Source of the DNA: Strix aluco
Lineage: Eukaryota; Chordata; Aves; Strigiformes; Strigidae
Direction: 5' to 3'
Assembly: GCF_031877795.1 (NCBI RefSeq)
Contig: NC_133932.1
Coordinates: 21,206,180-21,270,179, forward strand
Length of the DNA stretch: 64,000 nucleotides
Below, piece after piece: positions 10,301 through 22,300 of this stretch. The notes below the pieces were generated by a model, which saw only the letters and a list, made by a program, of their open reading frames with translations, was not told the DNA's origin and searched no databases. A program made the position numbers and the translations under genes. The number at the start of each line of letters is the position of its first letter. Position 1 is the stretch's first letter.

Positions 10301-13300
10301 GGGAGTCAGGAGTGAATTGTTTGAGCCTGTCTGTTTTCTTTTGAAGGTATTGGGTGAAAGCTGTTGCCAATGAATTGTGGTTGTGAAATGTGCCTGAGAA
10401 GCAGGTTCATCTGTGTGTGAGGAATAAAAACTCTTAAGTGGCACTGGTAATCTCTTCTTTGTGAAATATCGGTGTGAAATATCCTGGTATTCCAACTGTA
10501 ATGTTATGAAATGAATATTCAATATATTCAGTTATTTTTGTTTAAGGAAACCAGATGTTGAGCTAGCACTGAATGCCGTTAGTGATACATCTCTCATTTG
10601 TTTTGTTTTTAATCCCAGAAGAAGTTATCTGTGTACAACAAGATGCAGGAGTCTCTGGAAGTGACCCTTCCCAGCAAGCAAGAGGAGGATGAGAAAGACC
10701 AGCCCACCGAGATGGAGTACCTTAACTCTCGCTGCGTCCTCTTCACTTACTTCCAGGGAGACATTGGTTCAGTAGTGGATGAACACTTCTCAAGAGCTTT
10801 GAGCCAAGCCAGTAGCTTCAATCCAGAAACTGCCCTTACCAAGAGCAAGGCAGGGCTAAGTCCTCTGTGGAGAGGTAAGAGGAGCAGTAACTTGCTGTCT
10901 GTGGTGTGGCTTACTCGATCTGTGTTGTGGTAATGCATATTGCATTGCAGCTGAAATTTTGCTCCTCTGTGGAGGTGGAAAAATCCGCCTCAAATTTGAA
11001 AGAACTGAGGAGCTTTTTGGGCTTGAGTGATCTGAAGTGTTAAAGGGGGAAAGAGGCACCAAAGGCGTGGAAGAAGCAGGCACCTCTCTTCCTTGCCATA
11101 GCCCACGGCTCCACCAAGGCCTGGAAGGAACAAGGCAGAGCTCATGTGGCTTTATGAACGTCTGCTGCACGGTTGGAGCCTTATTTTTTAAGCTCCAAGT
11201 GTGAAACTTGGCCTCTGAGGCATGAGCAAATCTGTTTGGGATGCTGGCCTTGGACACGAGGAGACTGAACCTTCTCGGGTGACTTTGCCAGGCAATTAAG
11301 ATTCGTCTATGTCTGCTTTCCAGGTAGGGAGAGGCCAGCACGGGCTGGAACAGGCTCGGGTGCAAGCCCTGGCCCACGTGGCTGCAGCTGTGTGTTGTGG
11401 GGCATTGCAGCCTGCCCATAGGTGGAGCTCACAGAAGAGATATGGCCATCGTAACTGGCTTACCATGTGTAAAATGGGGATGATGTTACTCTGCTTCTGA
11501 GCAGGGAGTAGAAACATGGTAGGTACTGTGAGGCATTTGCATACTGCCGTAACATTTCTGTCATGCTGTGCATATAAGCATGATCAGTTTAACAAAGAGC
11601 AAATCTTGCCAGGTGTATTAGGTGGACTTTACAGATAAAGTTTCAAAATTGGTGACTGGAGAAAGCGCTATTTCCATTTTGTTGAATGTGCAGTCTGGGT
11701 AGTCTTTCAGATCCACAACTGCATTATTTCTGATCGTGCCCTTACGTGGGCTGGCAAAAGACACAAACTAAATATGGTGAGCAATGGCCTTGCATCGTAT
11801 TGAGTGACAGAGATACCGTGAGGATCCTTGTAGGTGTGGTGGTGTTCATAATCAGTGATGTTGAGGTAAGAGTGTATTGATGAAAGTCACAGATAATAAA
11901 GAGAGACGGAATTTTTGGAAACCACTGTAAAGAGAAAAATAGCACAGAAGGACTTGCTTTCCAGAAAGATGATGACAAATCCGAGGAAGTTTAAGCAAAG
12001 GTCAGCACAAGTGGCTAGGGAGCTAGAGGAATTTATGGCTTGAGCCGGGACCATTAATGTTAATGGGAAATTTTCCGTTGACTCGACTGAGAGCAGGATT
12101 GAACCTATGCTTACTAAAAAGGAGACTGGAGCATTTATAAATGGCCCAGACAGGCTGTAAATGTTTTAGAGATGGGATAAAGGCAGTCCCCAGAGACCCC
12201 ATGCCTACAGCAAGCCCTCTTCACTGAGCTTGGAGACATACCATGGGTGAGGTTGTGTGTCTTCTCTTTGGCCTCAGACACCCTGCTGTTTTTCCCTGGC
12301 TCCCACCTCCCCAGAGGGCAGGGAACAGGGTGGCCTGGCGTTAGGGTTCTTCAGCCATGCAGCCTCCTGACCCTGTGTACCTCATGCCATCGGTGGGGAA
12401 CAGAGGTCTGCATGTCCTGAAAGCCTTCCGGGAATAAAGTAAGGGGATATGCTCTCTGCCGTTGCTGCACCTGCTGAAGCAGTCTGAAAATCCCCGGGGA
12501 GACTGCTGGGCAGGGCTGCTTGGTTCTGCACTGTGGACACTAAGAAAGCTGAAGGTATTTGCTTCTCTGGAGAAGAGAAGCTGACAAGAGTTTTATCAGG
12601 CCCAAATGAGTGTCTGAAAGATGCCTGCTTGAAAAAAAGTGGGGAAAGAACCATGCTAACGCCTTGGTCTTCTGGTTCATGTACAGGTGTCGGAGATGCT
12701 CTGTTACAACAAATGGATGTGAATTTGTATCCCATTACCTAAAGAAATTAAAATATCATTAGCCTGAAGATCTTTTATCAATAACCTTCATGGGTAGACA
12801 GAATTTTTGTTGATAAATTACTCAAAGACAAATTAAAACAAAAAAAGCTTTTGCGTTTTGGAAGGTACAGATTTAAATGGAAAGTGTGGGTATGAACTGG
12901 CTACTGAGCTCACTGTGTTATTTCTCCTTTACACGAAAGGAGGGATTAGTAACATTTTCTGCTTTTTTTTTTTTTTCATTTTGTTATGGAGTTTTTTAGT
13001 GTCTTGATGGAAGAGCAAACTGTAATTTCATGATTAAGGTGATACTGTGGGTTCTTTTGTTTCAAGGAGGCTTTTGCTTATGTATAGAAAATAGAACCTG
13101 TTGTCTTGAAAAGAGCAAGTTTTTGTCTTTTGTATGTGGTAAATTCTGATCAGTTTAGGCTAAAACTAACTTCAAAACACATTTGATAAAATACAGCTCC
13201 CTACAACAGGCTCTGGTAACATGGACTTTGAATATTCAATTGAGGGTGTAGCTACCTGAAATCTTTTGCAGGGGCTAATGAAAGTAATGATACCTTGAAA

Positions 13301-16300
13301 CTAATGTTACCTTAATGGTATTTTTATCAACATATTTTTCCTAGCTGTAAGTATTGGGTTTCTTTTCTTTCTTGTTTTTTGTTTGTTTGTTTTGGGTTTT
13401 TTTCCATCCTGCCTTAGCTGAGAAGTAATGTTGTACTACAGAAAATTCCATACATTGTCTTCTTTACAGCATGTGCGCTTTGGCATTTTTTCAGTGCATG
13501 TTGGCCAGCCACCATGAACATTTGCATTAGTCACCACTTCGTGGTATCTGAGTTGTTGCCATCTCCCTGCCTCCCTGTACTTAGAATAGGAAACTGTGGT
13601 AACTGTAGTATCTTTCTTGGCAGTCAGGTTTTGTTAAATGCCTCTTTCCCCCCTCCTGAAAAGCCCGTGGAAGCTACTCAGATTATTTTTTTTTCTTTCT
13701 CAAGGACAGTGCTGAAATGGCTGTTTCTCCATGGCCATGTCCCATAAAGGCCAGGTACCTGACATGACGGTATCTGTAAAGATAATGGGTTGTGCTTGTT
13801 GTTTTAAAGGTGGGAAGGAAACGAGACCCTTCAAACACTGTGGAAATGTGTGGTGGTTGGGGGTTGTGGTTCAAGACGGTGATGGTTCTTGATGGGGTTG
13901 CTGCACACTTAATAGCACTTAGTAGTATCCTCTGTGGTCACTCAGGGTAGATGAAGTTTTCTTTCATGGTCATATAACCTGGATGAACCCTGTACCTCCA
14001 GTGATATGACTTGACCTTGACCGGTGAGGTTGGCCTCTGCAGTTACACTCAGTGGTGTCTCGGTAGGCGCTGGTCCATAACAGTTTCTGACGGGAGTAAT
14101 GGCTTTGTGAAATGTGCACAGGTTTCACAAATGGAGATGACCAAACGTGTTTTCTGTGGCCTAGACCTTCTGCATGATTGGTAAAGCCAAGCTGGTATGC
14201 AATCTGGGATGAATTTGTATTGGCATAATCCAGTGGTTTAAAGTACTCTCTCCTGATATTAAAGTTGTCCTGCAGATACTTTGTGGTTTTCTGTGCCTTT
14301 CTGAAGTGAGATGGTTTGGATTTAGGGCTTTTCCATGCAGATAACAGCCAGATAGTTTCCAAAAACTCTTGATTATAGAGGTTAATTTTCCAGTATAATG
14401 GCAATGCATTGTCAAGCTGTGCTTCTCTGGTAAGCAGTGAGGAAAACAACAGACTGGACAAGAAGCAGCTTGATTTTGCTTGGGTGGTTTTTTTTTTGTT
14501 GGCCCTGCTGCCAGCACTGTAAACGGTGTGCACTCTCCATCTCAGCCTAATCCCTTGTAACAAGGAACAATTTACAAACAAGGAACAATACCAATTTTGG
14601 AGGGGTGCTGAGGCTTCTGTAATATGCTTGAAGCTCTCTCCAGTCTTCTAGCATGAATTACAATAGAAATACATTGCTTAAAAAAAAAAAAAAAAAAAAA
14701 GGCAACCTTTTGAAGAAAGTCATGTTGGAGTAGTTTGCTAGATAAGCTTGCAGCCTCTGAAGCTGTTTGGCACAAAGAGAAGTTCTCTACGTTTGTCCAT
14801 AGTGCGTTTGCAAAGTTTGTTTCCAATACTGGAAGTTAATCAGGCTCAATACACTGCCTAAATCAAAGCCAATTGATGTGTGGAAAAGTTTCTGTGATTT
14901 TAATGGATTTTAAAACAGATACATGAGTGTCCTAGTGATGCAGTCAGAAAACACTTTTATACAGTTTTTGTTTCCAAAATATTTTTGTGTAAGCAAAGTT
15001 CAGAGGCAGGAGCGTTTGAAGAATCTGTTCATTCTCAATGGTGTCTTCACCCAAGCCTCATTCCAGTTGCTTATTAAACAAAGCAAAACAAAAGGTCATT
15101 TAAAAAAAATAATATAAATATTTTTGTAAATGTTATATGAGGAACAGAGGATTCTTCGCCTCATCAAATATTAAACTTCCCTGGCTTTATTTCTCCATAG
15201 GCTATTTTTATGACTGTTCTTTCATCAGAGGTGAAGTCCTGTATTTTTATGTTTCCATCGTTGACCAAAAAAAACCCCCTATTTGAGCTGAGACATATTG
15301 CATGAAGCAGTACTTTCAAACATGAGCTGGCAAGAGGATTGTGAGAATGGAGATGCCAATACTTTCCTACACATCAAAAACACTAACCGCTCCTTCAAAA
15401 GAGGAATTTTTAGAATGTGATTTCATAATGTAGAGGTATTGGAATCCATTTAAATACAAGTTGAGCCCTAGCTGTAAGAAGTACTGAGTCTTTTATTTCT
15501 GACAAAACGTTCTTGTGGAAGATCTTATCAATATGTATAAATACCTGATGGGAGGGAATGAAGACGGGGAGCCAGGCTCTCCTCAGCAATGCTTGCCAAC
15601 AGGACAAGAGGCAATAGGCATGAACTGGAAAACAGAATATTCCATCTGAACACAAGAAAACAGTGGAACAGGTTTCCCAGAGAGGTTGTGGAGTTTGTAT
15701 CTCAGCCAAAATTTGGCTGGACACGGTACTGGACACCTGTTCCAGGTGACCCCACTTGAGCAGGGGGGTTGGACTAGATGATCTCAAGAGGTCCCCTCCT
15801 ATCTCAACTGTCCTGTGATTCTGTAATTGCTGAGGAAGCTTGAGTTCAGTGTTAACGAATTTCAGAGAGCAGAAAATCGTTGTGGGGTTTTTGTTATTAA
15901 ATTTGTTGTTCAGCTTCAGTCATACTTCATTTCTCTCCTCTCCACCAGAAAGCTCAACAATTTCAAGCCAAAGGAGCAGTTTCCCAACTTCATTTTGGAC
16001 CAGCTCTTATCAGCCTCCCCCTCCACCATGCCTAAGTGGAGTACACCCTGATTTCCCTGTTACTGCACCAGGCACCTTCCCAACACCAGATCCCAGCAGC
16101 TGGCCAGGACACGGCCTTCATCAGACTGCCCCGCCTCCTCCCCCTGCTGCATCTGAATCCTGGCATTATCCTTTAGCATCTCAGGTGAGCCCTTCATATG
16201 CACACATGCATGACGTGTACATGCATCGCCATCACCCTCACCCACACATGCACCATCACCATCCCAGCTCGCACCGCGACCCTCGGTACGGGTCCCTGCT

Positions 16301-19300
16301 GATGCCATCAGTCCGCGCAGCCAGGATTCCTGCTCCCCAGTGTGACGTGACAAAGACAGATCCTGCTGCTGTCACCAGCGCTACCTCAGCATGGGCTGGA
16401 GCCTTTCATGGAACAGTGGACATTGTGCCAAGTTTTGGGTTTGACACAGGTAAGGTGGTTCAATTGTGTCTGTGAAATGTTTTAGCAGGAAGGGTTTGAG
16501 CAAAAAGTGGGCTCCTTGCAGCTGAAGCAAGGCTTGTTCTCAGAGCCTTCTCCAAATATATTTCCAGGTGGGAATCCCTCCTGAAATTGCTGTCAGGGCA
16601 GATGAGCTGTGAAACATCCAGCTCTCACTGCCTTTTGCTGAGAGACCTTTGTCTGCCTTAGTCCCATTCAAGCCAAATGAGTTGTGACGTGATATGTTTT
16701 TTTTGGTTTAAATCTTGTGGGAAATGGTTAATTAAACCTCCATGTGGAAGCTTCCAGCTTGTTCAGCTAGTTCATGTGTGCATTCACCAAAATATAGCTC
16801 CAATGAGGACTGAACTAATAACTTGTCAGTACATGAGGATTGCATCTTACTCATCTAAATTGGAACAGATCAGCATTTCCTTCCTGTGTAGAATCCAGGT
16901 GTCACATAGAGAGTAGAGATGCTAGTTGAGCTGTGCTCACCATCGAACTAAACTTCTTTCTGTAGGGTCTAGGCAGAGGTCTGTGAATTAGATTCATTCT
17001 ACTGCAGCATCCTAGCCATGAACTACACCTGCATCTGCGAGCTTTGACTGGCAGGCTCTCATCTCAGCATTAGGAGCAGTTTAGCAGCCCTCACTGTTCG
17101 TAGTTGCTTGTGATCAGGTGATGGGTGACTAAGGTTCCAGCGCATCCACCCTGGAGCTCACATGCACTATTGAGGTCTCCTTTTTCTGCTTGGTATTTGT
17201 CTCACCAGCAGCAATCCTTGCAGATCAGTACTTTTTAAACGTGTTTTGTTATTTATTAAGGAAATACTATGTTTGTATCTCTGTTCCCTTTTCCTTAAAG
17301 TATCTGTTTGTCTCTTTTTTTGATAGCTGTAGCTAACTGATTCAGTGTGTGAGAAGCACTTCCTTGCTTTGATTAGTGTGCAGGGGAACAAAGAATTGGA
17401 GGAGGAAAAAAATGCTGTTTCTTAAATATGGAATACTATGAACCCAAAACCCAATTATAACTGAGCTAACCTAATACAAATTTCTCTCTCTTCCTTTAAT
17501 AGCAACTGGGAACCAATAATCTCTTCTAAATGCCATGCCACTTGCTGCCTCAAGAAATTAAGAAAAAGCATAATAGAATTCTTAACACTGGACAATTTTA
17601 TATCTATTAATAACATTTCGAGCCATGCCAACGATACAAGAGGAATTACATTTTATGCTTGTAATGATCAGACAAGACTGAGATCTCAAGTTTTGCCCTT
17701 CTGATAAATTCCACAATGGGAGTGAGCTGCCTTCTCTGAAGCGTGAGAAAATTGTCACTGTCACTGTTAGAGGGGACGAGGCCCCTGGTCTGATGGTTGC
17801 CCCAACAGTCCAGCTCCAGAGCTCTGGTATTTGACTTACCTTTTGAGGGTGGAGCCAAGAGCTGCGTAAGGGATTGTTAGTCAGGAGAAACCACCACCTG
17901 GCTTAGGTATAAGTCCAGCCTAGACTGTGAGTTGTTTTAGTGCTGCGCAAGTTGGTTTGCTTACTGCTACTTCGTTGGCAGTAATGCGTCTAATAAACCA
18001 GGTGCTTTTTTCTCTTTTCTGTAAGAGCAGAGTATGTCAAAAAAAGGACTGTGGGTCCTAGCACTGCCTTACAGGACTAATATAGCCTTTACTTGGTGCT
18101 GCCTGTTCCTTGTGAAAATCCCTATGGAGGGGTACAGTTGGATGCTAATTTTGTCAGGATCCTGATTTGGCAGTGCTTAACAGTGGCCTGCATGGCTTGT
18201 AGTTGTCTACTCAGCGTGGGAAGCAGTGGAAAAGGCCTGAACTGTTAATTTCTGGCCCGTGCCTGATGTGTGGGTTTTAGTCCATGAGTTCTTGTGGGGG
18301 AAAGAAAGAGGGGAAATGTGTGACTGGTTTTCAGGAACAGAGGATCTCAGCAGACCAACGTCTCACTTGTCTGAGACTATTCAAAATGGCCATGAACTGA
18401 AACACAGCAGCAAAACCTTATCAGGCAGCCCCAGTTTGGCATGTAAGGCTTTGGAAGCAAGGGAGCAAGCAACGAAACACAGCAGGTAGTGGCAGCCTGT
18501 GACATTACAATTATTTGCTCTCTTCCCCTACACACTCATCTCTCCTGTGCAAGCAGAGGCTTGCTGTGAAGGGCAGGAGGGCTCTGAGCTCCCTTTTCAG
18601 CCTTGCCTGCAGCTTGTATATTTGAGACAAATGCTTTGGTGACAGGCAATCGAGGCGTGATCATAGTGAAAAGAGGGAGCATGATTGCCCCGGGGTTTTG
18701 CGTGCTTGTCAAATGGTGTCCTCCTAGGGAACGACACCGTGTGCTGCTGGGGAGAGGAGCGGGCTGCTGAAGCACCACACTGAGTCTCATCCAGCACAGG
18801 CGCTCTGTGTCCACTCCAGGGGAGGATTATACTGGATAAGTCTCTGCACTGCACAGAATTTCATTACATTTAACTCTAATGTGAGACGGCAATCTCAACA
18901 GAGATGCTAAAAACTGAAGGGGCTGGAAGAGTGTACTGGCTTTCTGCGGTGTAGAAGTGATTCTCCAGAGTAGGATAAGGTTGTAGTGGCAAGAAAACTT
19001 CAGATCTGGAAGTCTTTGCTCATATGTCCGTGGAGAATAAAAGACATCAACCTGTGGAGCTGTCAATATATCAGATTCCATGAGCTTCAGGTGATTTACT
19101 TAAAAAAGCTCATTTGGTATATACCTAGACATTGCTTTTCAGAGCCTTTCAGATACAAAAATTATTCCCTCCCCTCCCCTCTTACTGTGGGTCACATTTC
19201 TTGTGCTACTGTCACATGCGATTATAGAAACATTTGCAAAATTCCTCACGCTGAATTATATGGAATGGTAATGTTGAGATTGGGGCAGGCTGGCTGTAAT

Positions 19301-22300
19301 CTTACCCTCTTCCAGCTACATTGTTGCATCTCTGCCCTCCTAAGACAAATACTCGATCTCATGAATGGATGATGCTGCATCACTTCAAAGGTTAAGAGGG
19401 GATTCCCCTTGCATGAACGGTATGGTTTAGGAATTTATGTTTCAGAACAGATTGTGTGGGACATCGGCGTATCACTGTTCATAGAGCTAACAAAGTATTG
19501 ATCTGTCTTGCACATCTGTTTGAACTTACATGGTCCTGTTTTAGAGGATGAAGAGGGATTTAGCTACCTGATTCCCATTAAATGTGGCTTAATCCTCACG
19601 TTGTGTACTCCAAATTAACCCTTTTAGAAGCTTCTTTATTGGTACAAGTGGGATTAAAGAAAATGCTAGTCTGCATCAAAACCTGTTAAAACCTGTTAAA
19701 TTTGTGGCTACTGGTATGAAGTGTCTTTCCAAAGCTGTAGTGCCCAAGCTATAGTGCTCCATACAAAAGTATGTTTTATATCAAACATTGATATAAGCAC
19801 AGCACGTCTGTGCTTTAGGCCACAACTCCCTGCCATGCCGATGTCAAGCAAAGCCAGGTCAGCCTTTACCAGCACTGGCTGCGGTTCACTGGGTACGCAC
19901 AGAGAGCATTGCTGCAGCTGTAATCCCATGGTGTCAGGGCTAAATCCTCATGTTTACGTTAAGGGTGCACAAGCCGAGTTGAGCACTTAAGACCAGCAGG
20001 GTGGGGAGGGAAATGACTGTCTTGCAGTGGAGCTGATGGCTACGGACATCAGTGTTTTCCTCAGGAGCAGGGTGGGAGGCTGCCCTGCACGCCGGGCACT
20101 TCAGGTGGTCACTCGGAGCCAGTTGCACTGGCAGATGCCAGATCTGCAGGCAGCCCACGGGGAGGAAAGCAGTGCAACTTGCCCTGCTACTGCAGAGCCT
20201 AGGAGGATATCCTGTCCTGCTGTTGGACAGATGTGCTGGAGGAGGCTTCCTGTAGCCCCAGCACACTAAAAGCAGCATGGGGTTTTAGGGCTGTAAGGGC
20301 TGTAAGTCTATCTTAAAATTTGAGGTGTTCATCCTTTATCATCCAAAGTTATGCACATTAAGGTGCGTAACTTTAAATTTAGGTGAATTAATCGACATCC
20401 TCTAGTCCTGGCTAACTATGGAAAGTCCTCTTTTGGAAATGCCTGTACACGTCAGCGTGTCGTGCTGGATATGGAATTTGAGTGGTCAGTCTGCTGCCTT
20501 CTGTAGAGTTGTCTCTGTTCACACACACCCCGCGAGTTTGGCACAACTCATTAAGTTTGTTTAGATGTTCCCACAGAACCTGCATTCTGCTTGTGTGGCA
20601 ATGAGCTATAATGCTGGTATCCCAGAGACAGGGAGTTGTGGTGGTGTGGCAATACTGACTCATGCAACACAAGAGAGGATGTCCTTGCTGAGAGGAAAAT
20701 GTTCTTGCAGCAGGCTGCAAGTGAAAGCGCTCGGTTACTAGCAGGGTTGCACTTGCATGACTTATTAGGACTGCAGATAGCCTTGCCATGAAGGAGATGG
20801 GAATATAATGAGGAAAAGGCATGGAAAGTGTTCCACATTCAGTTCTGTAACTAAGGCAACTTTGGTTTTTTGTATTGTTTTCTCTGGCTGTTTAGACTTA
20901 ATAGCTATACCTTAAACCTCCTTGTTACAGTTATTTCTGTTGTTGCAAAGGCACCTAACTAGGAAGGTGTCTGTTCAGCTGGTTATTCCCCTTCTACCAG
21001 TTGCCACTATCAGGTGGACATTCTCTTAAACAGGTGTGTGTGTGTCATTTTTTTTTAAGCTCCTAGGAGCCATATAACCTGTTTCTCTTCTCATAGGCTT
21101 CCGTTGCCTTTAGTGTTCCACTGGTGAACTTAAATGACTTCCTTACACTCTGAAAGGTTTCTGCTGTCTGACTCCTGGTTTGGTTTTTTTCTTTTTTCTT
21201 TTTTCTTGGTCATCTTTGTTTAGAAAAATTGTAAACAGCAGGGGAAAAATAACACAAAATTGTCATCACTAACTGAGGTGCTTTGAAGGAAACTAACAGC
21301 AGTTTATGATGACTCTGCCTGTGAATGACACTGCCAGGAAAACGAGTAATTTTTAAGCAACAAGGAGACATCATTGAGTAAAGAGCCTCTGGACATGTTT
21401 TTAGGGATGCTTCAGTTGAGGGATATCCCAGGTTTTTCAATCTAAAGAATAAGTGCAAGCGCATGTGAAATGGAGCAGAAAGCCACTGAACAGGGTTTGG
21501 TATGCTATACCTGTCCTCTGCTTTCCCTGTCTGTTCACTGTTGGACACACAAATGTTTGGACACTACTTAGGAATCCTCACATGGATAGAGCCATACGCT
21601 GTCATCTTTTATGTGGCTGTTAGTTGTTCTGTAGCTCAACTCTAAAACGCTGTTGATCATCATTAAATGTTTAACTGTTTGTACTCTTAAAATTTTAATA
21701 AAAAATTAAATCTGAACCCATCATGCCTATTAGGCTTTCCGAAGACATATGGCTCTTCCTTTGTGTTTCATTATGTGATCAGATACGGAAATGAGAGATC
21801 CAGGCTTAGCACATGGATCTATCAATTTTCACAGGTTAAAGATCAAATTAACATGGAGCTTCAATGGTCGCAATGTCATTGAAGTCTGGAGTTGCACCTA
21901 CTTACATTAGTGGTGAAATTGGCCTTAAATTCTTAGTAGATCAGGTAGCTGATGCATTGGTAGCTACACTATGTAGCAGGGCAATATGAGTCATATATAT
22001 ATGTAGTCTGTATAGCAATGATGAATTATAGAAGGAAGGGCACCTTCATTTCACAAAATGTGATTTACTTGGCTCAAATCATCAAGGGGTAGGTTTTGAA
22101 TTGATGAATCCTAACTGCCTTACTACCTCTGAAAATCTGTGCCTGCAGATCTCTCCTTTTTACTTTCCCTATAAGTGAGCAAGAATGCCTCTTCTTTGGG
22201 AAGTTTCATCTGCACATCCCCCTCTATTGTCTGGATTTTAGGTATACGCCCTGTTGGGTGTAAATCTAGCGAAGCTTGAATCCCTCTGGAGCAGAGAAAT

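Larger units (their letters stand above)
1382..10618 (+). other. VGLL3 intron 1 (about 9.2 kb)
   Basis: Runs from donor GTGAGC to acceptor AATCCCAG. The first 600 bp are GC-rich and include the palindrome and a second CpG patch. The remainder is AT-rich unique sequence with homopolymer tracts and no recognisable coding exon or interspersed repeat. Short open frames here (up to about 100 codons) show no family resemblance or splice context. Confidence -1.
10875..15948 (+). other. VGLL3 intron 2 (about 5.1 kb)
   Basis: Runs from donor GTAAGA to acceptor CTCCACCAG. It contains a GC-richer stretch at about 12180-12520, an unusually long minus-strand open frame (13970-14581), a 21-nt A-run and a truncated CR1 copy near its 3' end. 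No further VGLL3 exon is seen. Confidence -1.

Noticed and set aside
10856..11419. 187-codon minus-strand frame at the start of intron 2
   Set aside because: It overlaps the end of VGLL3 exon 2 in antisense and has no recognisable domain, so it is probably a by-product of GC-richer sequence.
15410..15787. 125-codon minus-strand frame
   Set aside because: Mostly the reverse complement of the CR1 fragment and not a host gene.
16450..16475. Extension of exon 3 into KVVQLCL and a stop
   Set aside because: GTAAGG at 16450 is a good donor, and the exon 4 tail matching the known VGLL3 C-terminus lies in the right phase at 22976.
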